Assembly: GCF_003944765.1 (NCBI RefSeq)
Contig: NZ_RWIU01000005.1
Location: 406,069-470,068 of the forward strand
Direction of reading: 5' to 3'
Source of the DNA: Hymenobacter perfusus
GTDB taxonomy: Bacteria; Bacteroidota; Bacteroidia; Cytophagales; Hymenobacteraceae
Length of the DNA stretch: 64,000 nucleotides
Shown here: positions 41,577 to 50,745 of the stretch, piece by piece
How the letters are laid out: each line of letters opens with the position of its first letter
How positions within the stretch are numbered: position 1 is the stretch's first letter
Notes under the pieces: model-generated
The model's input: the letters and a program-made list of their open reading frames with translations, nothing else
What the model was told of the DNA's origin: nothing
Databases searched by the model: none
Translations under genes and position numbers: made by a program

Positions 41577-42473
41577 TTATTTCTGGCTGGCCCGGAACAG
41601 TTTCTGCTTTTCATCCTTCGACAGACTTTCATAGCCGGAGTGCGAAATCTTATCCAGAATCAGGTCGATTTCGTCTTGGCCGGGTTGGGTAGCCGGGCCT
41701 TTCTTGACGGCTGGTGCGGCGGCTGTAGCGGCGGCACTGCGGTGAGTTACGCGCAGGTTAGGACGCCCCGTCACGAGGCGGACAACCCAGTCGCCCACTG
41801 CCTGAATGGGGCGGCCCAGGTCGCGGCCGGCCTGGAGCTGCTTCACGAACAGGAAGCCAAGCAGGGCCCCGCCCAGGTGAGCTATATCGCCCCCGGCATT
41901 GCCGCCATTCACCCCCGCAATGCTCACCAGCACCACCACCGCCGCAATGTATTTGATGCGTACCGGCCCCAGCAGGATAATGGAGAACGTGTAATCGGGC
42001 AGGAGCGTGGCGGCGGCCAGGATAACGGCCGTAACGCTGCCGGAAGCCCCGTACAGGATAGCCGGACCTACCCGGAACGCGGGAATAAAGTTGAACGCCA
42101 GCAGGTAAATTACCGCGCCTGCTAAGGCCCCCAACACATACAGGCTCACCAAACGCCGGTCGCCCAGATACTCCCGAACGAGCCCGCCAAACCAGTACAG
42201 ATTGATCAGATTGAACAGGATGTGAAAGAAGTTTATGTGAACGAAGCTATACGTGAGCAGCGTCCAGGGGCGGGTAAGCAGGAGCGCCGGCACCGAGGGC
42301 ACCGCCAGCCAATCCATGAGCAGCAGGTGGGCGTCCCGGTTTTTGGTTATCACAAACATAACCGTGCGAAACAGCACCAGAAACACGAACACCAGCACAT
42401 TAATCAGCAGCAGCTGATTCAGGGCATTATCGCGGCGGCTAAAGGCGGTTCGGATATCGTTGGCAATGCTCAT
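41577..42473 (-). CDS. Rhomboid-family intramembrane serine protease
   Basis: 298 residues from the ATG at 42473. Six or so membrane segments. The catalytic dyad is present: Ser144 in GASGS and His199 in AHLGGALLGFL. The L1 loop FVHINFFHILFNLINLYWFG carries the HxxxN-like motif. It cleaves membrane proteins inside the bilayer. The C-terminal soluble tail (about residues 225-298) ends in DEIDLILDKISHSGYESLSKDEK, a short C-terminal extension common in Bacteroidota rhomboids. It lies 101 nt downstream of a second rhomboid gene in the same direction. Confidence 0.9.
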   Translation of the reverse strand: MSIANDIRTAFSRRDNALNQLLLINVLVFVFLVLFRTVMFVITKNRDAHLLLMDWLAVPSVPALLLTRPWTLLTYSFVHINFFHILFNLINLYWFGGLVREYLGDRRLVSLYVLGALAGAVIYLLAFNFIPAFRVGPAILYGASGSVTAVILAAATLLPDYTFSIILLGPVRIKYIAAVVVLVSIAGVNGGNAGGDIAHLGGALLGFLFVKQLQAGRDLGRPIQAVGDWVVRLVTGRPNLRVTHRSAAATAAAPAVKKGPATQPGQDEIDLILDKISHSGYESLSKDEKQKLFRASQK

Positions 42474-42574
42474 CGAGAAGGGCGGGTAGGGAAAACAGAC
42501 CGGGTGGAAAGGAATCGGGAAGGAATGTCCACAATTTTCGTGCAAGCGGCGTCACCCGGCCCACACCTGACAAC

Positions 42575-43357
42575 CTAGTACAGGCGTTTTCGGTTGCGCT
42601 GCCATACCAGCAACACCAGGAAACCAACGAGCATTCCGCCCAGGTGGGCAAAGTGCGCCACATTGTCGCCGGGCACGCGGTGAATGCCAAAAGCGAATTC
42701 GTAGAGCCCATAGAGCACCACGAAGTACTTGGCCTTAATGGGAATCGGTATCGGAAACACCACTAGCTCAGTGTTCGGAAACAGCCAGGCAAAGGCCAGC
42801 ATAATCCCGAACAATGCCCCCGAGGCCCCCACCATCGGCCCATTCAGGCTGCCCTGGTAGAGGCTATCGAACTGCGCCAGGCTTTGCTGGATTACGTACG
42901 TGTTGCCCGGGTTTTTATGCAGCTCGTAGGCCGAGGACTTATATGTATCCACTAACTCCGGAATGTTCGTTTCCACGAAATCCAGCAGGTTCAGATCCGT
43001 CGGGGCGGCGCGGAAGGCTTCCAGTTGCTGGCCCATGCGGTGCACCTCGTAGGTGCGCAGCCCGTCGTAGAGCGCACCCGCCCCCACTCCGCAAATCAGC
43101 CAGAACGTCAGGAACCGTTTGGCACCCCAGCGCTGCTCCAGCAGCGGCCCCAACGACACCAGGCCAATCATGTTGGAGAAGATGTGTGCTCCGTTGGCGT
43201 GCATAAACATGTACGTCACTACCTGCCACAGGCCAAACGCGGGGGAACCTACCGGATACAGCGCCAGAAAATCAAGCGGTAACAGGTACTTGCTCGCCAG
43301 AAACACCACCACGTTGGCGATGAGCAGATTGCGAACCATGGGGGTAAGCTGGAACAT
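42575..43357 (-). CDS. Rhomboid-family intramembrane serine protease with large loop insertion
   Basis: 260 residues. The catalytic Ser179 is in GASGALFG and the His238 in AHLGGMLVGF. MHANGAHIFSNM is the L1 motif. Between helices at residues about 100-172 lies a roughly 70-residue hydrophilic insertion (EVHRMGQQLEAFRAAPTDLN, ETNIPELVDTYKSSAYELHK) not present in the neighbouring rhomboid. It is the first gene of a rhomboid pair. Confidence 0.9.
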   Translation of the reverse strand: MFQLTPMVRNLLIANVVVFLASKYLLPLDFLALYPVGSPAFGLWQVVTYMFMHANGAHIFSNMIGLVSLGPLLEQRWGAKRFLTFWLICGVGAGALYDGLRTYEVHRMGQQLEAFRAAPTDLNLLDFVETNIPELVDTYKSSAYELHKNPGNTYVIQQSLAQFDSLYQGSLNGPMVGASGALFGIMLAFAWLFPNTELVVFPIPIPIKAKYFVVLYGLYEFAFGIHRVPGDNVAHFAHLGGMLVGFLVLLVWQRNRKRLY

Positions 43358-43465
43358 AGGGCAAGCGAAAAGAGCAAGGTTTACGGGTTGAAACTACGCA
43401 GATACGGCCGGACTGGTGAACCGATTCCACCGCCGGCTATACGGGCCGGCTCATCAGTCTGCTAC

Positions 43466-45520
43466 TTACTTTCGGAACAGCTCCTGGAGCTGGCCCAGCT
43501 CCAGCATCACGATGGTGCGGCGGCCGTCGGGGGCGTAGTTGGGCACGGAGCAGGCAAACAGCTTGTCTACAATGGCCGTCATTTCGCGCTCCGAAAGGCG
43601 GGTACCGGCGGCGCTAGTGGCTACCCGACGAGCCAGGACCCGGGCCATTTGCTCGCGGCGGTCCAGCTTCAGGGAGCCGGCGGAGTTACGAAACTGCTCA
43701 ATGAGGCCTTCCAGAAGCTCTTTTTCGTCGCGGGCCGGTACATCGGCCGGAATTCCTTCCACGGCAATGGTATTTTTTCCAAAATCGGTGAACCGAAACC
43801 CCAACGCCCGCAACGGCTCCTCCACCTCCCGCAGAATGGCGAAATCCTGCGGGGTGAACGTAATGGTGCGCGGGAACAGCAGCGTCTGGGAGGCACTTAC
43901 CTCGCGCTCCAGGTTCTGGGCGTACTGCTCGAACAGAATCCGCTCCCGGGCCGCCACCTGGTCAATGAGCATCATCCCCGACTTCACCGGCACTAATAGA
44001 AACTGCTGATGCAGCTGCAGCACCTTATTGCCCGGCCCGGTGCTCGACTCCCGCAAGGGCAGCTCCGGCGAGGCAGTAGCCGCCGTACCCGGCAGCACCA
44101 GCGGCTGAAATTCCGGCGCGGGGCCGGAAGTGGGTTGCCCAGCCAGCAGATCGAGGCCGGCGGGCAGGTCTTCGTCGGGCAGTAACCCGGCAACGGGCAG
44201 TTCCGGCGTGAGCAGGTCGGGCGCGGTGGGCACGGGTACGCCAACGGCGGTGGCTTCGTGCTCCACATCGGGTACGCTAATCTGGCTCAGGCTCTTGTAA
44301 AAAGCTTCCAGCTCGCGCTTGGCCTGCTCAGTGGGCCGGGGCGGCAGTTGCCGCTCGTAGGCATCCTGACTGGCCGGGCGGCCAGGGTTGCTGGCAGCGG
44401 CCCGGGCCGCCGAGGCCAGCGCATCGGGTTGGTAGCTGTCATCGAACGGGTTCTTCTCGTTGCCCGACAGCCGCAGCGGCTGAATGGGGGCGAAGTTCAC
44501 GTTGCCATCGAAATCCAGCGAGGGAGCCATGTTGTGCAGGCCCAGGCTTTGCTTGGCAGCGGCCCGCACAATGGCGTACACCGTTTTCTCATCCTCGAAC
44601 TTGATTTCGGTTTTGGTCGGGTGTACGTTGATGTCGATGGACTTGGGGTCCAGCTCCAGAAACAGTACGTAGAACGGGTGCGTGTCTTTGGGCAGCAGGC
44701 CCTCGTAGGCCGTCAGCACCGCGTGGTTGAGGTAGGCCGAACGGATAAAGCGGTTATTGACGAAGAAAAACTGGTCGCCCCGGCTTTTCCTGGCCGATTC
44801 CGGCTTACCGATGAAGCCCCGCACGGCCAGAAACGGGGTTACCTCTTCCACCTGGGCCAGCTGCTCCTTGTAGCCGTTGCCCAGCAAAGCCACAATGCGC
44901 TGGCTCAGCTTACCAGCCGGCAGATTGAACACCTCCAGATCATTCTGGAACAGCGAGAAGCCGATTTGCGGGTTGGCCAGCGCCACGTGCTGAAACTCAT
45001 CCAGAATGTGTCGCATTTCCACCGCGTTGCTCTTGAGGAAGTTACGACGGGCCGGCACGTTAAAGAACAGGTTTTTCACGCTGATGCTGGTACCATCGGG
45101 GCAGGCCACGGGCTGCTGGCTGGTAATCTGGGAACCTTCTACGAGCAGCAGAGTGCCGGTGTCCTGATCAGGCTGCTTGGTGCGCAGCTCTACCTGAGCC
45201 ACCGCCGCAATGGAAGCCAGTGCCTCGCCCCGGAAACCCAGAGTACGAATGCGGAACAGGTCCTCGGTGGTGCGGATCTTGCTGGTGGCGTGGCGTTCCA
45301 GGCTCATCCGGGCATCGGTGGGACTCATGCCCTGGCCGTTATCCACCACCTGCACCAGCTGTTTGCCGGCGTCTTTCACGATGAGCTGCACCTGGGTAGC
45401 CCCGGCATCCACGGCATTTTCCAGCAGCTCCTTTACGGCCGAGGCCGGCCGCTGCACCACCTCGCCGGCGGCAATCTGGTTAGCCAGGTATTCAGGAAGA
45501 AGTTGAATGATATCGGCCAT
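43466..45520 (-). CDS. mutL: DNA mismatch repair protein MutL
   Basis: 684 residues. A GHKL ATPase with ELLENAVDAGATQV, DNGQGM, and GFRGEALASIA at the N-terminus. A proline-rich linker (about 360-490) leads to the C-terminal dimerisation domain. The endonuclease motif DQHAxxER appears as DQVAARER from Asp520, with Val522 in place of His. The C-terminal Cys region (CSVPNYAPDGR) is present. Missing His may lower metal binding or be a phylum variant. A -7 element (TACCTTTA) lies 25 nt before the start, divergent from the GH3 gene. Confidence 0.95.
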   Translation of the reverse strand: MADIIQLLPEYLANQIAAGEVVQRPASAVKELLENAVDAGATQVQLIVKDAGKQLVQVVDNGQGMSPTDARMSLERHATSKIRTTEDLFRIRTLGFRGEALASIAAVAQVELRTKQPDQDTGTLLLVEGSQITSQQPVACPDGTSISVKNLFFNVPARRNFLKSNAVEMRHILDEFQHVALANPQIGFSLFQNDLEVFNLPAGKLSQRIVALLGNGYKEQLAQVEEVTPFLAVRGFIGKPESARKSRGDQFFFVNNRFIRSAYLNHAVLTAYEGLLPKDTHPFYVLFLELDPKSIDINVHPTKTEIKFEDEKTVYAIVRAAAKQSLGLHNMAPSLDFDGNVNFAPIQPLRLSGNEKNPFDDSYQPDALASAARAAASNPGRPASQDAYERQLPPRPTEQAKRELEAFYKSLSQISVPDVEHEATAVGVPVPTAPDLLTPELPVAGLLPDEDLPAGLDLLAGQPTSGPAPEFQPLVLPGTAATASPELPLRESSTGPGNKVLQLHQQFLLVPVKSGMMLIDQVAARERILFEQYAQNLEREVSASQTLLFPRTITFTPQDFAILREVEEPLRALGFRFTDFGKNTIAVEGIPADVPARDEKELLEGLIEQFRNSAGSLKLDRREQMARVLARRVATSAAGTRLSEREMTAIVDKLFACSVPNYAPDGRRTIVMLELGQLQELFRK

Positions 45521-45545
45521 AAACGAGCTAGAAACGGAAGAAAAA

Positions 45546-45553
45546 TAAAGGTA
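45546..45553 (-). promoter_or_regulatory. Possible -7 element of mutL
   Basis: TACCTTTA on the minus strand, one base from consensus, 25 nt before the mutL ATG. Confidence 0.45.
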
Positions 45554-45614
45554 GCCAACAGCAGGTTCCGGCGAGCTATCGGCCTGATAACAACCGGGCT
45601 CGGGAATTTATCCG

Positions 45615-45622
45615 TAAGTTTG
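45615..45622 (+). promoter_or_regulatory. -7 element of the GH3 fusion gene
   Basis: TAAGTTTG matches TAnnTTTG exactly. It gives a leader of about 200 nt before the ATG at 45829, unusually long. No riboswitch was recognised in the leader. Confidence 0.5.
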
Positions 45623-45828
45623 CGGCCAACTTTTGTGTGTACCAGGAGAGACATATTCTCTGGTTCCTGCGTTGGAAGGTGAGGAAGGCAGGGATTCAAA
45701 GGCCATCAACAGCGGCCCCTAACCCGGCTGACCAGCCTACCCGGCACCCTTTTTGGAGGGGCAAAAGTAGAGCTTTTCGGCTCGTCTTCTGTTTCTCAAT
45801 CACCCCTCAGCACGAACCACCGGAGCCG

Positions 45829-48780
45829 ATGCTCAAAGACTTTCGGATTGGCATCTTCCTGTTAGTACTAGCCTTTGCAGGCCTGCTCGTTTCTTCCTCG
45901 GCACCGCGTGAAGATGGGGCCCGCCCGATGTCGGCGGCCGAGCAGAACTGGGTGGACAGCGTATTCAGCTCCCTTACTCCCGATCAGCGCCTGGGCCAGC
46001 TCTTTATGGTGGCCGCCTATTCCAACAAGGACAAGCGCCACGCCCAGGCCATTGAGGGCCTGGTGCGCAACCAGGGCATTGGCGGGCTGATGTTTCTGCA
46101 GGGTGGCCCCCGCCGCCAGGGGCTCCTGACCAACCGCTACCAGGCCGCCGCCAAGGTACCCCTGCTCATTGCCATGGATGCCGAGTGGGGCCTGGACATG
46201 CGCCTCGATTCCAGCATGCACTTCGCCAAGGGCATGACCCTGGGTGCCATGGACGACGACCAGTACGTGTACCAGATGGGCCGGGAAATTGCGCTCAAGC
46301 TGAAAACCCTGGGCGTGCACGTGAGCTTTTCGCCGGTGCTCGACGTGAATTCCAACCCCGATAATCCGGTTATCGGCAACCGCTCGTTCGGCGAGAACAA
46401 GGAGCAGGTGGCCACCCGGGGCATCCGCTACATTCGGGGTTTGCAGGACCACGGCGTGATGGCCGTGGTGAAGCACTTCCCCGGCCACGGCGACACCGAC
46501 GTGGACTCGCACGTAGCCCTGCCGGTTATCAACTCCGACATGGGCCGCCTCACCAACGTGGACCTCTACCCTTTCCAGAAGTCGATTGAGGAAGGCGTGA
46601 TGGGCGTGATGGTGGGTCACTTGTATATGCCGCTGTTTGATACGGTGCGCACCCTGTCGGCCACGGTTTCCAAGAACCTGGTGACCGGGCTGCTGAAGGA
46701 AAAGATGAACTACCGGGGCCTCGTGTTTACCGATGCCCTGAACATGAAGAGCGTTTCGAGCCTGTACAAGGCAGGGGAGCTGGACGCGCTGGCCCTGGCC
46801 GCCGGCAACGACGTGCTGCTGTTCTCGGAGGATGTGCCAACGGCCCTGGTGAAAATCAAGGAGGCCATTGCCGCCGGCACCATCGACCAAGCCGATGTGG
46901 ACCAGCGGGTGCGCAAGATTCTGCGGGCCAAGTTCTGGTCCGGCCTCAACAAGTACCGCCCCATCGATGTGCCCAACCTGATGCAGAACCTGAACCGGCC
47001 TCTGAGCCGCATGGTGCAGCAGGAAATCTATGAGCACGCCACCACGGTGGTCAAAAACGAGGACGATATCCTCCCCTTTCACCGCCTCGATACCTTGCGC
47101 ATTGCCGCCGTGACCATCGGTTCCGATGCGGCTACCTACAAGGAAATTATGGGCAAGTACCAGAACGGGCCAGTGTTCAGCGTACCCAACCGCTACGCCC
47201 CCGATTCCACGTTTGCCCGCATCGGCGGCCGGCTTGCGCCTTACAATGTGGTGGTGGTGAGCCTGCACAACATGAACAACACGCCCACCCACAGCTACGG
47301 CATTGGGGAGGGCACCTTGAAATTCCTGAAGGAGCTGCGCGCCAATCCCAGAATCAAGACGGTGGTAGTGGCTTTCGGCAATGCCTATTCGCTGAAATAT
47401 CTGGAAGAAAACCGCAACCTGGTATGCGGCTACGAGGACAATTACCCGGCCCAGCTGGTGGTGCCGCAGGTGCTATTCGGGGCGTTGCCGGCCAAAGGCC
47501 GTTTGCCCGTTACAGTATCCGAAAACCTGAAAGCTGGTACCGGTCTGCCCACGCCCGACTTCAAGCGCCTGCGCTACGGTACACCGGAAGAAGCCGGCCT
47601 GGATTCGCGCATTCTGGCGCAGATTGACAACGTGGCGCTGGAAGCTGTGGCCTACGCCGCCGCCCCCGGCTGCCAGGTGCTGGTAGCCAAGGACGGCATG
47701 GTGGTGTTCGATAAAAGCTACGGCTACGCCACCTACGACAAGCAACAACCCGTCAACAATACCACCCTCTACGACCTGGCCTCGGTGACCAAAGTAGCTG
47801 GTACGCTGCAGGCCATCATGTACCTCAAGGACCAGGGCAAGCTCAACCTCGATGATAAGGTATCGGCCTACCTGCCCGAGCTGAAAGGCACGAATAAGAA
47901 AGACATGACGGTGCGCGAGGTGCTCATGCACCAGGCAGGCCTCAAACCCGGCATCCCGACCTGGGAGAAGACCATCACCAAAGCCGGCCCCAAACCCACC
48001 TTCTACGCCAGCACCGAATCGGCTGATTTCTCCCGCGAGGTAACGCCCGATTTGTTCAGCCTGCGCACCTCCGAGGATTCCGTCTGGACCTGGGTGCAGC
48101 GCTCCGGCCTGCTGCCCAAGGTAAAGGGCAAGTACCCGGTGGAATATTCAGATCTGAGCTTTATGATTCTGAAGCGAGTGGCTGAAAAAGTGCTGAAGCA
48201 GCCCATCGACGAGTTTCTGCAGAAGAACTTCTTCCAGCCGTTGGGGCTGGGCACGATGACCTACAACCCGCTCAGCAAATTCCCCAAGTCGTGCATTGCG
48301 CCAACGGAGAATGACACCTATTTCCGCCGCACCCAGCTCCAGGGCACCGTACACGACCAGACGGCAGCCATGATTGGCGGCGTGGGCGGCCATGCGGGCC
48401 TGTTCTCGAATGCCAACGACCTGGCCGTACTCATGCAGATGAACCTGCAGAATGGCCGCTACGGCGGGCAGCGCTACTTCCAGACGCCGGTAGTCACGGA
48501 GTTTGCCCGCAATACCGAAGCCGGCAACCGGCGCGGCCTGGGCTGGGACCGGGGCGACCCGACCAAGCCTGAAGGTCCCACCAGCAACCTCTCCCCAGCC
48601 AGCACTTTTGGCCACACCGGCTTCACGGGTACCTGCGTGTGGATGGACCCGGAAAACAAAATCCTCTACATCTTTCTTTCTAACCGCGTGTACCCCGACG
48701 CCGGCAATAACAAGCTGCGCCAGTACAACATCCGCACCCGCATCCACGACGTTATCTACAAGTCGCTGCAAAAGACCTAG
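45829..48780 (+). CDS. GH3 beta-N-acetylglucosaminidase fused to a serine hydrolase (beta-lactamase fold)
   Basis: 983 residues from the ATG at 45829, where a signal anchor starts (FRIGIFLLVLAFAGLLVSSS). Residues about 30-400 are a family 3 glycoside hydrolase of NagZ type with KHFPGHGDTDVDSH from Lys215, the His/Asp acid-base motif of bacterial N-acetylglucosaminidases, and FTDALNMKSV. A GH3 C-terminal domain follows (about 400-590). Residues 600-983 are a class C beta-lactamase/penicillin-binding-type hydrolase with SVTK at 652-655, YSD at 773-775 and HTG at 929-931. Such two-headed envelope proteins act on peptidoglycan fragments in Bacteroidota; the substrate of each half is inferred. The 3' end is repeated exactly 634 nt downstream. 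Confidence 0.9.
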   Translation: MLKDFRIGIFLLVLAFAGLLVSSSAPREDGARPMSAAEQNWVDSVFSSLTPDQRLGQLFMVAAYSNKDKRHAQAIEGLVRNQGIGGLMFLQGGPRRQGLLTNRYQAAAKVPLLIAMDAEWGLDMRLDSSMHFAKGMTLGAMDDDQYVYQMGREIALKLKTLGVHVSFSPVLDVNSNPDNPVIGNRSFGENKEQVATRGIRYIRGLQDHGVMAVVKHFPGHGDTDVDSHVALPVINSDMGRLTNVDLYPFQKSIEEGVMGVMVGHLYMPLFDTVRTLSATVSKNLVTGLLKEKMNYRGLVFTDALNMKSVSSLYKAGELDALALAAGNDVLLFSEDVPTALVKIKEAIAAGTIDQADVDQRVRKILRAKFWSGLNKYRPIDVPNLMQNLNRPLSRMVQQEIYEHATTVVKNEDDILPFHRLDTLRIAAVTIGSDAATYKEIMGKYQNGPVFSVPNRYAPDSTFARIGGRLAPYNVVVVSLHNMNNTPTHSYGIGEGTLKFLKELRANPRIKTVVVAFGNAYSLKYLEENRNLVCGYEDNYPAQLVVPQVLFGALPAKGRLPVTVSENLKAGTGLPTPDFKRLRYGTPEEAGLDSRILAQIDNVALEAVAYAAAPGCQVLVAKDGMVVFDKSYGYATYDKQQPVNNTTLYDLASVTKVAGTLQAIMYLKDQGKLNLDDKVSAYLPELKGTNKKDMTVREVLMHQAGLKPGIPTWEKTITKAGPKPTFYASTESADFSREVTPDLFSLRTSEDSVWTWVQRSGLLPKVKGKYPVEYSDLSFMILKRVAEKVLKQPIDEFLQKNFFQPLGLGTMTYNPLSKFPKSCIAPTENDTYFRRTQLQGTVHDQTAAMIGGVGGHAGLFSNANDLAVLMQMNLQNGRYGGQRYFQTPVVTEFARNTEAGNRRGLGWDRGDPTKPEGPTSNLSPASTFGHTGFTGTCVWMDPENKILYIFLSNRVYPDAGNNKLRQYNIRTRIHDVIYKSLQKT

Positions 48781-49410
48781 CGCTTCTGCTGTGGGGGCAA
48801 GTCAATGTGGAGATACGTGAGAGCACCAATCTTTACTTGGTCAGTTACTACAGACTTATAGTTTTCAGCCTGAATTGTTAGTTGCCTGTTAGCCGATTTA
48901 TACGGCCCTACACTTCCGACCCAGCCTATGCGAAAAAAGCCTTTGTCATCAGTAGCGGCCATTTTTACATCGCATGATTCAGGCTGAAAGTCGCCGAATC
49001 GAAGTTGAATAACCGCACCGGAAATCGGTTTGTGTGTAATGCTGTCCACGATTCGGCCGTTCACCCATGAAGCGGTTGTATCAAAATACGCTACAAGCAC
49101 AGAATGAAACGCGGCACCATTGCGCCGATATGTCTCTATGTCATAATTAGGTGGGGCACACGTCGCACAAGTTTCGATACGCATTTCGCGGGCTACATCA
49201 ACATCGAACCATCCCTGCTGCGCCTGAGCAATAGACTGTACGCCCAACAATCCGACTACCATCAAAAAGCATCTAAGCACGGGTATCATTCTGATAGTTT
49301 GCTGGTTGACGAATACAAATGAAGTCATAAAACAAAACTACCCATTCGCGGCTTTACACCGGACAAATACTGCTGACAAGCGGCCATATCCGCAAGTCGC
49401 TGCAAAAGAC
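48759..49410. repeat. 18-nt direct repeats flanking a single-gene insert
   Basis: CAAGTCGCTGCAAAAGAC at 48759-48776 recurs exactly at 49393-49410. Both copies are in a frame that encodes KSLQKT followed by a stop, i.e. the end of the GH3 gene. The 616-nt insert between them carries one AT-richer minus-strand gene. Layout like att-flanked integration at a gene's 3' end. Confidence 0.75.
48777..49289 (-). CDS. Secreted protein with carboxypeptidase regulatory-like domain
   Basis: 170 residues from the ATG at 49289, chosen for its signal peptide (MIPVLRCFLMVVGLLGVQSI). The second half is a carboxypeptidase regulatory-like (beta-sandwich) domain: VNGRIVDSITHKPISGAVIQ and GFFRIGWVG. The N-terminal part has a Cys pair (ETCATCAPPN). 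Base composition is much AT-richer than the genes on both sides. Its stop overlaps the end of the GH3 gene by 4 nt in antisense orientation. It lies inside the direct-repeat-flanked insert and may be a transferred gene. Function unknown. Confidence 0.7.
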   Translation of the reverse strand: MIPVLRCFLMVVGLLGVQSIAQAQQGWFDVDVAREMRIETCATCAPPNYDIETYRRNGAAFHSVLVAYFDTTASWVNGRIVDSITHKPISGAVIQLRFGDFQPESCDVKMAATDDKGFFRIGWVGSVGPYKSANRQLTIQAENYKSVVTDQVKIGALTYLHIDLPPQQKR

Positions 49411-49593
49411 ATGACCTGTTGTCCGGCTTTTCCGTTTCTTTGATTCCGCAATCGGCGGTAGGGCGTTCCTCGGAGCGACTTGCCGCCGATTTTGTTGTCC
49501 TTCTCACCTGAAGGCCTCCTGCTTCCCTCCTCTCATCTTCTCTCGGGTCCGTTTGCTCCGCCGAATGACACCTCAGCCCAAGCTACTGCTCTC
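49290..49593. other. Gap between the inserted gene and bshA
   Basis: 304 bases. It holds the right copy of the 18-nt repeat (49393-49410). The frame open upstream of bshA (from 49480) has no family character. A likely bshA promoter is near 49430-49450 (TTTCTTTG lacks the TA of the consensus). No RNA gene was recognised. Confidence 0.5.
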
Positions 49594-50730
49594 ATGAACA
49601 TCGGCATTGTCTGTTACCCTACTTTCGGCGGCTCCGGCGTGGTGGCCACCGAGTTGGGCAAAGCCCTGGCCCAACGCGGCCACCGCGTGCATTTCATCAC
49701 CTACAGCCAGCCGGTGCGCCTCGATTTCTTTAACGAGAATCTGTTTTACCACGAGGTGTACATTCCGCCCTACCCGCTGTTCCAGTTCCCGCCCTACGAG
49801 CTGGCCCTGGCCTCCAAGATGGTAGACATTGTGCAGAACGAGAAGCTTGACGTGCTGCATGTTCACTACGCAATTCCGCACGCCTCGGCGGCCTACATGG
49901 CCAAGCAGATTCTGCTCACCCGCGGCATCCGCATTCCGGTCGTCACCACCCTGCACGGCACCGATATTACCTTGGTGGGCAAGGATGCCAGCTACGAGCC
50001 GGTGGTTACGTTCAGCATCAACCAGTCGGACGGCGTAACGGCTGTTTCGGCGGATCTGCGCAAGGAAACCTACGAGTACTTCGCCATTGAGAAGGACATT
50101 GAGGTGATTCCGAACTTCATCAACCTCGTGCGCTTTCAGAAACAGGATAAGGCCCATTTCAAGGCCGCCATTGCCCCCAACGGCGAAAAGCTGCTGGTAC
50201 ACACCAGCAACTTCCGCTCGGTAAAACGGGTGGAAGACGTGGTACAGATCTTCGCCGGGGTACGCAAGCAGATTCCGGCCAAGCTGCTACTGGTCGGTGA
50301 CGGCCCCGACCGGCCACGCATCGAAAAGCTCTGCCGCGAAATCGGCTACTGCGACGATATCCGCTTTCTGGGTAAGCTGGAAGCCGTGGAGGAAGTCCTC
50401 AGCATTGCCGACCTGTTCCTAATGCCTTCCGAAAAGGAGAGCTTTGGTTTAGCTGCCCTGGAGGCTATGGCCTGCGAGGTGCCCGTTATCAGCACCAACG
50501 CCGGCGGCATTCCGGAGCTGAACGAACACGGCCTCACCGGCATGACCAGCGAAATCGGCGACGTGCCCGACATGGTGAAAAACGCCCTGTTCGTGCTGGA
50601 AGAAGAAAACCTGCCTCGCTTCAAAGCCGCCGCCCGCGCCCACGCCGAAACCTTCGCCGTGGAAATCATCGTGCCCCACTACGAAGCCTGCTATCAGCGC
50701 GCCATTGTGGCCTCGTTGGCAACGGCCTAG
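49594..50730 (+). CDS. bshA: N-acetyl-alpha-D-glucosaminyl L-malate synthase (bacillithiol synthesis)
   Basis: 378 residues from the ATG at 49594. A GT4 glycosyltransferase that joins UDP-GlcNAc to malate, first step of bacillithiol synthesis. The BshA start MNIGIVCYPTFGGSGVVATELGKALA, HVHYAIPHASAAYMAK, TLHGTDITLVGKD, SNFRSVKRVEDVV and the donor-binding PSEKESFGLAALEAMACEVPVISTN are diagnostic. bshB and bshC are not in the window. A family B palindrome ends the transcript. Confidence 0.93.
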   Translation: MNIGIVCYPTFGGSGVVATELGKALAQRGHRVHFITYSQPVRLDFFNENLFYHEVYIPPYPLFQFPPYELALASKMVDIVQNEKLDVLHVHYAIPHASAAYMAKQILLTRGIRIPVVTTLHGTDITLVGKDASYEPVVTFSINQSDGVTAVSADLRKETYEYFAIEKDIEVIPNFINLVRFQKQDKAHFKAAIAPNGEKLLVHTSNFRSVKRVEDVVQIFAGVRKQIPAKLLLVGDGPDRPRIEKLCREIGYCDDIRFLGKLEAVEEVLSIADLFLMPSEKESFGLAALEAMACEVPVISTNAGGIPELNEHGLTGMTSEIGDVPDMVKNALFVLEEENLPRFKAAARAHAETFAVEIIVPHYEACYQRAIVASLATA

Positions 50731-50745
50731 GAGGTAAAGAGAAGA

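Noticed and set aside
45868..47292. 474-codon minus-strand frame opposite the GH3 fusion
   Set aside because: Antisense shadow; no signature, composition of mirrored GC-rich codons.
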